Positions 1 through 5,695 of a stretch of 8,313 bases of DNA are shown one piece after another. The stretch is from an uncultured Pseudomonadota bacterium (GTDB lineage: Bacteria > Myxococcota_A > UBA796 > CAJQPC01), in assembly GCA_937915955.1 (NCBI GenBank), contig CALGIB010000147.1, positions 1 through 8,313 of the forward strand. The letters run 5' to 3'. Every line of letters begins with the position of its first letter. Position 1 is the first letter of the stretch. The notes under the pieces are model-generated. The model was not told where the DNA came from. It ran no database searches and saw only the letters and a list, made by a program, of their open reading frames with translations. The position numbers and the translations under genes are program-made.

Positions 1-1
1 G

Positions 2-1048
2 TTCCTGCGCTGGGAGGGCCTGAGTCTGGAGCAGGCGATCGACCGGCGGCTCAAGGACCCGGCGCTCAAGGCGGTCCTGACGGGGCAGTGCGTGCTCTAC
101 GGGGTGGCCGCCCACGACGCGCCCTTCGGCCTGCACAGCGTGATCATGCATCACTTCCTCCGCGGCGCCCACCGCGTCGTGGGGGGCGGAGATCGGCTCG
201 CCAAGGTCATGGTCCAGCGCATCAAGGCGCTCGGTGGACAGGTGCTCCTCCGCAGCGAGGTCACCGACATGCTGGTCGAGGACGGGGTCGCCGTCGGCCT
301 GCGCCTGGCCTCGGGCGAGGAGCAGCGGGCCGACCTGGTCATCAGCAACCTGAACCCCCGCGTGATGCTGGACCTGCTGCCGCCGCACGCGGTCCGAAAG
401 GCCTACCGCAGCCGGGTGCTGGGTCAGCGGCCCGGCCTGGCCCACCTGGGCACCTACATCCAGCTCGACGGCACGGCCCCCGAGATCGGCAACAGCAACG
501 TCTACCGGCACGGCTCGCTGGAGCCCGCGCGCTCCTTCGATCCCATCACAGCCGACCACTGCCCCTTCTACTTTGCGACGGCCCCGGGCGAGGGCTTCGG
601 CGCCGGTCGCCGGGCCCACAACGTGGTGCTGATGCTGACCTCGCTGCCCTGGGACCTGGTCCAGCCCTGGCAGGGCAGCAAGCCGCGCGAGCGCCCCGAG
701 GACTACCAGGCCTTCAAGCAGGGCCTGGTGGACCGTCAGGTCCGGGCCTTGTGCGAGGACTTCCCCACGCTGCGGCCCCGGATCCGCCGGGTCGAGGGCA
801 GCACGGGGCTGACCACCCAGCACTACACGCGCTCGCCCGAGGGCGCGATGTACGGGCACTACCACTCGGTCGACCAGATGGGCAAGTACCGGCCCAGCCA
901 GGTCTTGCGCATCCGCAACTTCGTGCAGGTCGGGCAGGGCGTGTTCACCCCGGGCGTGCTGGGCGCGACCCTGTCGGCCTATTACGGTTGCGGCTTCCAC
1001 CTGGGCCTCGACAGTCTGCTCGACGAGCTGAACGCGACACCGGACTGA
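2..1048 (+). CDS. Phytoene desaturase/CRTISO/RetSat-like FAD-dependent oxidoreductase (5'-truncated by window edge)
   Basis: The reading frame is open from base 2, so the gene begins before the window; the GTG at 92 is internal, not a start. The visible 348 residues are the C-terminal part of an amine-oxidase-fold flavoprotein. Seen: HRVVGGGDRLAKVMVQRI followed by GGQVLLRSEVTDMLVEDG and then LVISNLNP, the substrate/FAD middle region typical of CrtI, CRTISO and RetSat proteins; and a C-terminal FAD-contacting stretch, GQGVFTPGVLGATLSAYYG. The N-terminal Rossmann GxGxxG would lie upstream. Family members desaturate, saturate or isomerise conjugated isoprenoid chains. Beside a ketosynthase, ketoreductase and ACP, the substrate here may instead be a polyketide/fatty-acyl polyene, but that is inference. 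The stop TGA overlaps the next ATG by one base (TGATG), indicating translational coupling to the ketosynthase. Family is fairly certain; reaction and substrate are not. Confidence 0.88.
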   Translation, partial: FLRWEGLSLEQAIDRRLKDPALKAVLTGQCVLYGVAAHDAPFGLHSVIMHHFLRGAHRVVGGGDRLAKVMVQRIKALGGQVLLRSEVTDMLVEDGVAVGLRLASGEEQRADLVISNLNPRVMLDLLPPHAVRKAYRSRVLGQRPGLAHLGTYIQLDGTAPEIGNSNVYRHGSLEPARSFDPITADHCPFYFATAPGEGFGAGRRAHNVVLMLTSLPWDLVQPWQGSKPRERPEDYQAFKQGLVDRQVRALCEDFPTLRPRIRRVEGSTGLTTQHYTRSPEGAMYGHYHSVDQMGKYRPSQVLRIRNFVQVGQGVFTPGVLGATLSAYYGCGFHLGLDSLLDELNATPD

Positions 1049-2265
1049 TGCGGCGAGTTGTCATCACGGGAATGGGGCTCCGAAGCCCCCTCGGATCGAC
1101 GCCTGAGCAGCTCTTCGAGGGGCTGATCCAGGGCCGCACGGGTGTGCGCTCGCTGCCGGACTGGGCTCGGGTCGAGGAGCTGCAGTGCCTGGTGGGCGCG
1201 CCGGTCAGCGACTTCGACGACAAGCAGCTGCCCCGAAAGTACCGCCGGACCATGGGTCGGGTCGCCATGTACGCGGTGGCCAGCGCTCGGGACGCGGTGG
1301 CCCAGGCCGGTCTGTCCGCCGACGAGCTGCGCGAGGGCAACGTCGGCGTCGTGGCGGGCTCGACCACGGGCAGCAACCACGCGGACGAGGCCTTCTGGCG
1401 CCACTTCATCGAGACCAGCAGCGTGCGCGGCATCAAGTCGACGCTGTTCTTCCAGGTGATGTCCCACACCGTCGCCACCAACCTGGCGATGTTCTTCGGT
1501 GTCACGGGCGAGGCCACCTCGACCAACGCCGCCTGCGCGTCCTCGACCCAGGCCATCGGGCTGGGCCTGGACCGCATCCGGGCTGGCCGGGCCGACGTCA
1601 TCATCGCCGGCGGCGCGGACGAGCTGCACGTCGCCGCCAGCATGACCTTCGACGCCATGGGCGGCGCCAGCCGCGGCTTCAACGACTCGCCCTCGCTCAC
1701 GCCCCGCCCCTTCGACCGCGGCCGTGACGGCATCGTGGTGGCCGAGGGGGCCGGCATCCTGGTGCTCGAGGAGCGCGAGCACGCCCGGGCTCGCGGGGCC
1801 ACCATCCTGGCCGAGGTGCTCGGCTACGGGGGGACCTCGGACGCGGTGAACATGGCCAGCCCGGCCCCTGAGGGCATGAAGGCGGCCATCCGCTTGAGCC
1901 TTCGGGACGCGGGCATCCCCTCCGAGGAGATCGGCTGGGCCTGCGCGCACGCCACCGGCACCCCTATCGGCGACGCGGCCGAGGCCGAGGCGCTCTACGG
2001 CATCTTCGGCGACCGCGTGCCGGTGTCCTCGCTCAAGGGCCACCTCGGCCACATGCTGGGCGGCTGCGGGGTGGTCGAGGCCATCGCCGGCGTGCTCGCC
2101 ATGCAGAAGGGTGTGCTGCCGCCCACCCGGAACCTCGTGGATCCGGACGTCGCGCCGCTGCTGCTGCCCACGCAGCCCCTGGCGCGGCCGACGTCGCGCA
2201 TCCTGTCCACCAACTTCGCCTTCGGTGGCGTGAACACCGCGCTCGTCCTGGGCGCCCCGGAGTAG
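1048..2265 (+). CDS. Beta-ketoacyl-ACP synthase, FabF/KAS II-like (aryl-polyene-type ketosynthase candidate)
   Basis: A 405-residue ketosynthase, close to the roughly 412 residues of E. coli FabF. It condenses malonyl-ACP with an acyl-ACP in the cytoplasm. The N-terminus MRRVVITGMGLRSPLGS is the classical KS start. The active-site cysteine is Cys163 in TNAACASSTQAIG. The histidines are His301 (HATGTPIGD) and His335 in SLKGHLGHMLGG, with Lys330 five residues before it as in FabF. The C-terminus has the NFAFGGVN loop, with Phe392 at the gatekeeper position. All catalytic residues are present, so this is an elongating KS rather than a chain-length factor, in which the Cys is replaced. The frame is open far upstream (to 88), but similarity begins only at ATG 1048, which overlaps the stop of the preceding gene (TGATG); the upstream frame has the low-complexity Arg/Gly/Pro look of a shadow. 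The neighbouring KR, ACP and exporter suggest specialised lipid/polyene synthesis rather than housekeeping FabF. Confidence 0.95.
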   Translation: MRRVVITGMGLRSPLGSTPEQLFEGLIQGRTGVRSLPDWARVEELQCLVGAPVSDFDDKQLPRKYRRTMGRVAMYAVASARDAVAQAGLSADELREGNVGVVAGSTTGSNHADEAFWRHFIETSSVRGIKSTLFFQVMSHTVATNLAMFFGVTGEATSTNAACASSTQAIGLGLDRIRAGRADVIIAGGADELHVAASMTFDAMGGASRGFNDSPSLTPRPFDRGRDGIVVAEGAGILVLEEREHARARGATILAEVLGYGGTSDAVNMASPAPEGMKAAIRLSLRDAGIPSEEIGWACAHATGTPIGDAAEAEALYGIFGDRVPVSSLKGHLGHMLGGCGVVEAIAGVLAMQKGVLPPTRNLVDPDVAPLLLPTQPLARPTSRILSTNFAFGGVNTALVLGAPE

Positions 2266-2268
2266 GTC

Positions 2269-2994
2269 ATGGAGCTGCAAGGAAAGATCGCCATCGTCAC
2301 GGGCGGTGGTCGAGGCATCGGCGCCGCCATCGCTCGGGAGCTGGCCGCCGGCGGGGCCCGGGTGGTCGTGAACTACCGCAGCCGCTCGGACGCCGCCGAG
2401 GCCGTAGCCGCCGAGATCGGCGGGGTGGCCGTTCAGGCCGACGTCAGCACGACCGAGGGCTGCGAGAAGCTGGTCGCGGCCGCCGAGGAGCTGGGCCCGA
2501 TCGACATCCTGGTCAACAACGCGGGCATCACCAAGGACGGCCTGCTGATGCAGATGTCGGACGAGGCCTTCGACGACGTGCTGGCGGTGAACGCGGGGGG
2601 CTGCTTCCGCATGTCGCGCGCCGTGATCAGCAACTTCGTGCGGCGGCGAGCCGGCGTGATCATCAACCTCACCAGCATCAGCGGCATCCGCGGTAACTCC
2701 GGGCAGGTGAACTACTCGGCCAGCAAGGCCGCCATCATCGGCATGACCCGCTCGCTGGCGCGCGAGGTCGCCAAGCGGAAGATCCGGGTCAACGCCGTGG
2801 CCCCGGGCTTCATCGAGACCGACATGACGGCCGTGCTGCCGGACATCGTCAAGACCGAGGCCAAGAAGATCATCCCGATGCGGCGGCTCGGCACCCCGGA
2901 GGAGATCGCGCCCCTGGTGCGTTTCCTCGCCGGCCCCGGGGCCACCTACATCACCGGGCAGCTGTTCGTCGTGGACGGTGGCATGACCTGCTGA
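2269..2994 (+). CDS. fabG: 3-oxoacyl-ACP reductase, FabG-type short-chain dehydrogenase
   Basis: A 241-residue classical SDR, the usual FabG length. It reduces 3-ketoacyl-ACP to 3-hydroxyacyl-ACP with NADPH in the cytoplasm. Seen: the cofactor loop TGGGRGIG (residues 11-18); an arginine after the second strand (NYRSRS), compatible with NADP(H) preference; NNAG (83-86); the tetrad Asn108, Ser136, Tyr149 and Lys153 (YSASK); the post-catalytic VNAVAPGFIETDM; and the C-terminal LFVVDGGMTC. ATG 2269 lies 3 bases after the ketosynthase stop, with GGAG at 2259-2262 six bases upstream, so the start is well supported. With the adjacent KS and ACP it should carry out the reduction step of the same elongation cycle. 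No dehydratase or enoyl reductase is visible. A polyene pathway would use a dehydratase but omit the enoyl reductase; whether that applies here depends on genes outside the window. Confidence 0.94.
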   Translation: MELQGKIAIVTGGGRGIGAAIARELAAGGARVVVNYRSRSDAAEAVAAEIGGVAVQADVSTTEGCEKLVAAAEELGPIDILVNNAGITKDGLLMQMSDEAFDDVLAVNAGGCFRMSRAVISNFVRRRAGVIINLTSISGIRGNSGQVNYSASKAAIIGMTRSLAREVAKRKIRVNAVAPGFIETDMTAVLPDIVKTEAKKIIPMRRLGTPEEIAPLVRFLAGPGATYITGQLFVVDGGMTC

Positions 2995-3005
2995 GGGCCA
3001 GCGCG

Positions 3006-3050
3006 GCGCTCCACCTCAGGCTGAGACGTTGCAGCCTCACCACGGAGCGC
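3006..3050 (+). promoter_or_regulatory. Composite hairpin between the ketoreductase and ACP genes
   Basis: Two nested perfect inverted repeats lie in the only sizeable gap of the plus-strand operon. The outer arms GCGCTCC (3006-3012) and GGAGCGC (3044-3050) form 7 base pairs. The inner arms AGGCTG (3018-3023) and CAGCCT (3032-3037) form 6, with an 8-base loop. A 5/6-base internal loop separates the two stems. No U-run follows directly (only TTTT at 3065-3068, 14 bases away), so it is not a textbook intrinsic terminator. Possible roles are partial termination, RNA processing or 3' protection of the upstream message, or uncoupling ACP expression from the enzymes. The pairing is seen in the sequence; the role is inferred, and short stems are common in GC-rich DNA. 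Confidence 0.45.
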
Positions 3051-3086
3051 ATAGTTGGCCGCGGTTTTCGAGAGGTCCCTGCCGCT

Positions 3087-3380
3087 ATGACCACCGAAGA
3101 GATCATCCAGAAGGTCGATCACATCCTCGTCGAAGAGTTCGAGCTCGAGGAGGACGCCGTCGTCCCCACGGCCTCGCTCCGCGAGGACCTCGATCTGGAC
3201 AGCCTCGACGCCGTCGATCTGATCGTCGCGCTCGAGAAGGCCTTTGGGTTCCGGATCGACGAGAAGGTCGTCGTGGACATGAAGACCGTAGGCGACATCC
3301 ACGGCTACATCCGCGACCACTTCGGCAACGCCGACCAGATCCAGGCCGCCGCGGACTCGATCGGGCACGCCTCGGCGTGA
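3087..3380 (+). CDS. Acyl carrier protein
   Basis: A 97-residue acidic ACP. It carries the growing acyl chain on a 4'-phosphopantetheine arm between the ketosynthase and ketoreductase. Ser39 in DLDLDSLDAVDLIVALE is the attachment site, helix II follows it, and an acidic helix I (EEIIQKVDHILVEEFEL) precedes it. The fold is complete by about residue 80 (DIHGYIRDHFG). Some 17 further residues form an Ala-rich tail, making it longer than the 78-residue housekeeping AcpP. ATG 3087 has a purine-rich GAGAGG at 3070-3075, about 11 bases upstream, a somewhat long spacing. It lies 92 bases after fabG behind the hairpin, unlike its tightly packed neighbours, so it may have its own expression level. The family is certain. 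Dedication to this pathway rather than primary fatty-acid synthesis is inferred from the context. Confidence 0.95.
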   Translation: MTTEEIIQKVDHILVEEFELEEDAVVPTASLREDLDLDSLDAVDLIVALEKAFGFRIDEKVVVDMKTVGDIHGYIRDHFGNADQIQAAADSIGHASA

Positions 3381-3395
3381 GCTCCGCGGGATGAT

Positions 3396-3419
3396 CCCCG
3401 AGGCCCTCAGGCCCAGGGG
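3396..3419. terminator. Possible short bidirectional stem at the convergent gene junction
   Basis: The ACP and glycosyltransferase-acyltransferase genes converge with 26 bases between their stops. CCCC (3396-3399) can pair with GGGG (3416-3419), and inside it GGCC (3402-3405) with GGCC (3410-3413) around a CTCA loop, separated by a 2x2 internal loop. It is symmetric, as expected of a two-way terminator, but there is no T-tract on either side and it runs into the end of the minus-strand gene. This is a weak candidate only. Confidence 0.2.
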
Positions 3420-5014
3420 TCGTGGAAGTTGAACCACTGCTCGGGCCAGCGGCGGGTCCACTCGGCCAGCGTGTCCGCGAACTCCTGCGCCCAGCGCTGC
3501 AGGTCGGCGTCGCGGTCCTTGCGCGAGGTGAACCTCAGCACGCGCGGTTCGGTCGCGATGACCCGGTAGCTGCTCGGGCCTTCCTTGAAGCAGCCCAGCA
3601 CGAAGACGGGCGCCCTGGCCAGCGCCGCCAGCAGGAAGGGGCCGGCGGGCAGCTTCATCTTGCCGCCCAGGAAGTCGACCTCGACGCTGCGCTCGTCCAC
3701 CAGGCGGTCGGCCTTGAGGGCCACGATCTCGCCTCGGCGCAGGGCCCGAGCGACCTCGAGGCTGGCCATGTCGTCGCCCGAGTTGATCGCGATGACCTTC
3801 GGGGCGCGCTCGCCCAGGAGCTCCTGCAGCAGGACGACGTAGGGGTCCTGCTCGGCGTGGTACTGGACCATGTTGACGGGCCGGCCGGACGCGGTGATGC
3901 GCCGCAGGGTCGAGGCCCCCATGTCGGCGTTGCCCAGGTGGCCGCTCAGGATGATGCAGCCGCCGGCCTCGACGGTCGCGCTCGCCGCCTCGGTGTTCTC
4001 GCGCTCGAGGTGGAAGGCCTCCGGGCCCTTCAGCATCACGGCGAAGCGGTCGATGAGCGAGCAGGCGAAGCGGAGGAACAGTCGGTAGCTGGTCCAGGCC
4101 CGCGCCAGGCCCGAGGCCTCGGGCATGCGCCGCCGCAGGTAGCTCATCACGCCCCGACGCTGGTCGCCCCCGATGAGCCAGTAGAACGCGGCCATCCAGG
4201 TCATCGCGAGGTAGGCCGGCCAGCGGCCGAAGAGCCGGATCACGCCGACGTAGAAGCGCCAGCCCCAGAGCCGCCCGCGGTGCTGCCCCCGCCAGGGGCT
4301 GCCGGGCTCCGGTACGCGGTTGATCCAGCGCGGGGGCCAGAGCAGGCGGCCCGCCACCAGGCGGGTGTTCAGCAGGGAGATGCGCAGGTTGTCCCAGAAC
4401 GGCCGGAAGCTGCTGACCCGCTCCTGTTCGGGCGGGTAGTAGACCCGGCAGGGGATGTCCCGGACCGCGATGCCGGCCCAGAGCGCGCGGGTCAGGACCT
4501 CGACCTCCCACTCGTAGCGGCCCTTGGGCAGGGCCAGCGAGAGCACAGGCTCCACGGGGTAGACGCGGTAGCCGGTCTGGCTGTCGCCGACGCGGTGGCC
4601 CGTCTCCACCCAGATCCAGAAGTTGCTGAACCTGCGGCCGAACTGGCTGTTGCCGGGCGCCGTGCTCATGTCGCGCACGCCCAGGTGGATGGCCCAGGGG
4701 TCCCTCTCAGCGGCCTCCAGGAACAGCGGCAGGTCCTCGGGCAGGTGCTGGCCGTCCGCGTCCACGGCGATGACGTGGGTGAAGCCGTGCTCGCGGGCGT
4801 AGTGGAAGCTGGTGGTCAGCGCGACGCCCTTGCCCATGTTCACGGGATGGGTGACGACGGGCACCACCCGGGCCGCGGCGGCCCCCGTGCCGTCGGCGCT
4901 GCCGTCGTCGATGACGAGCACGTCCGGGCAGAACTCCAGGCAGCCGCGGGCAACCTCGGCCACCGTGGCGACGTTGTCCTTGCTGGGGATGACGACCAGC
5001 GGTCGGATCGTCAC
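3407..5014 (-). CDS. Bifunctional glycosyltransferase family 2 / LpxL-like lysophospholipid acyltransferase fusion
   Basis: From GTG 5014 this is 535 residues: two enzymes in one chain. The N-terminal part (about 1-230) is a GT-A fold family 2 glycosyltransferase with VVIPSKDN at the start, IDDGSADGT (Asp36-Asp37), NMGKGVAL, the DxD-type metal site VDADGQH (85-90) and the acceptor-side DSQTGYRVYP. The C-terminal part (about 250-535) is a lipid A/phospholipid acyltransferase with catalytic HLGNAD (His359 and Asp364, HxxxxD), then LKADR and LPAGPFLLA, and a hydrophobic segment around 260-282 that may hold it at the inner membrane. Such GT2-acyltransferase fusions are known in aryl-polyene and xanthomonadin clusters and probably build the lipid or sugar anchor of the product. 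GTG 5014 overlaps the upstream stop by 4 bases (GTGA), hence the choice; another GTG at 5038 would add 8 residues. It is last in the minus-strand operon. Confidence 0.92.
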   Translation of the reverse strand: MTIRPLVVIPSKDNVATVAEVARGCLEFCPDVLVIDDGSADGTGAAAARVVPVVTHPVNMGKGVALTTSFHYAREHGFTHVIAVDADGQHLPEDLPLFLEAAERDPWAIHLGVRDMSTAPGNSQFGRRFSNFWIWVETGHRVGDSQTGYRVYPVEPVLSLALPKGRYEWEVEVLTRALWAGIAVRDIPCRVYYPPEQERVSSFRPFWDNLRISLLNTRLVAGRLLWPPRWINRVPEPGSPWRGQHRGRLWGWRFYVGVIRLFGRWPAYLAMTWMAAFYWLIGGDQRRGVMSYLRRRMPEASGLARAWTSYRLFLRFACSLIDRFAVMLKGPEAFHLERENTEAASATVEAGGCIILSGHLGNADMGASTLRRITASGRPVNMVQYHAEQDPYVVLLQELLGERAPKVIAINSGDDMASLEVARALRRGEIVALKADRLVDERSVEVDFLGGKMKLPAGPFLLAALARAPVFVLGCFKEGPSSYRVIATEPRVLRFTSRKDRDADLQRWAQEFADTLAEWTRRWPEQWFNFHDPWA

Positions 5015-5229
5015 GCGGCCCCCCGGCGGCGACTCCACCAGGTGCCGGCCAGCCAGAGCGCGTCCACGACCAGCACGGCCAGCAGGCGCTCGCCGCCGCC
5101 GAGCTGCCCTCGTCCGAGGTAGACCCCGGCGCAGATCAGCCCCAGCAGGATCAGCGCCCAGCCGTCCCAGCCGGGCCAGCTGCGGCGTGCTGGGGCCTGG
5201 CCCCCGGGCGGTCCGAGGGGCTCAGTCAT
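5011..5229 (-). CDS. Small two-helix membrane protein of unknown function
   Basis: A 72-residue protein not recognised as a known family. It has a Pro/Gly-rich N-terminus ending in two arginines, then two predicted membrane helices at about 22-39 (GWALILLGLICAGVYLG) and 48-65 (RLLAVLVVDALWLAGTWW), and a basic WSRRRGAA tail. Positive charges at both ends predict a hairpin with both termini in the cytoplasm. It is supported as a real gene by packing: its ATG overlaps the lipoprotein gene by 8 bases, its stop overlaps the glycosyltransferase start by 4 bases, and GAGG lies 6 bases before the ATG. Exporter-containing polyene-lipid clusters often include small membrane proteins of unknown role. 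Position suggests helping the exporter or anchoring the glycosyltransferase-acyltransferase, but nothing in the sequence shows a reaction. Confidence 0.72.
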   Translation of the reverse strand: MTEPLGPPGGQAPARRSWPGWDGWALILLGLICAGVYLGRGQLGGGERLLAVLVVDALWLAGTWWSRRRGAA

Positions 5230-5695
5230 GGATGGCCTCGCCCAGCATGGTCAGCGTCGTCCGTCGGCGAGGGTCCACCAGCACCGCCTTTCCTTCGGTG
5301 ATCGTGGCGGTCGCGGGACCGCCCGGGCCTCGGTAACGCCGGACCAGGCCCTCGTCCGTGCGCTCCTGGGCGAGCCTGCCCTGGGGCAGCTCGCAGCGAG
5401 GCTCGGCGCAGGGCCAGCCGTAGACCAGGCGCATGTCGCGCTCGAAGGGGATGCGCTCGAGCACCGCGGCCCAGGCCGGATCCGGGGCGCGCACGCTGTC
5501 CCCCTCGACGGTGAACAGGGCCATGCCCGCGGGGGTCAGCGCCTGCAGCACGAACTCGTCCTCGGAGACGACCACCACGGCCATGCCGGCCAGCGTGCCG
5601 AGGGGGCTCTCGAGCTTGAACTGGTGCAGCGCCTCGACGCGCTCCGAGGACGACAGGGGGCTCTTCACGCAGGCCAGCAGGAGCATCAGCGACAT
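5222..5695 (-). CDS. Putative small outer-membrane lipoprotein (resembles DUF3261-type proteins of polyene clusters)
   Basis: A 157-residue protein beginning MSLMLLLAC, a minimal lipobox with Cys9 as the likely lipidation site, followed by a Ser-rich linker. The body (LESPLGTLAGMAVVVV, then FVLQALTPAGMALFTVEG) looks like a small beta-rich barrel or curved sheet, reminiscent of the DUF3261 lipoproteins found beside MMPL exporters in aryl-polyene/xanthomonadin loci; this likeness is judged by eye only. Two close cysteines (96 and 101) could form a disulfide if exported. The ATG overlaps the end of the MMPL-C45 gene by 10 bases and has AGGAG about 11 bases upstream. No ATG, GTG or TTG occurs in frame between it and the upstream in-frame stop at 5783-5785, so the signal peptide really is very short and lacks a basic N-region. 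Likely role: periplasmic or outer-membrane partner receiving lipid from the exporter (inference). Confidence 0.75.
   Translation of the reverse strand: MSLMLLLACVKSPLSSSERVEALHQFKLESPLGTLAGMAVVVVSEDEFVLQALTPAGMALFTVEGDSVRAPDPAWAAVLERIPFERDMRLVYGWPCAEPRCELPQGRLAQERTDEGLVRRYRGPGGPATATITEGKAVLVDPRRRTTLTMLGEAIHD

Noticed and set aside
88..1047. Upstream extension of the ketosynthase reading frame
   Set aside because: KS similarity starts exactly at ATG 1048. The extension overlaps the oxidoreductase gene in another frame and reads as Arg/Pro/Gly/Ala-rich noise.
982..2280. Minus-strand open frame (432 codons) opposite the ketosynthase
   Set aside because: Antisense shadow of a clear KS gene with a repetitive Gly/Arg/His/Val composition and no recognisable motif.
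3029..3055. Possible -35/-10 pair (TTGCAG and CATAGT) before the ACP gene
   Set aside because: Only 3/6 and 4/6 matches with a 15-base spacer, and it overlaps the hairpin; too weak to call a promoter.
3388..3398. Small palindrome GGGATGATCCC between the convergent genes
   Set aside because: Only 4-5 pairs with a 3-base or smaller loop and no T-run; not distinguishable from chance in GC-rich DNA.
3422..5122. Long plus-strand open frame (566 codons) opposite the glycosyltransferase-acyltransferase gene
   Set aside because: It is antisense to a gene with intact catalytic motifs. Its translation is low-complexity Ala/Gly/Arg/Asp/His-rich with no domain, as expected from GC-biased third positions.
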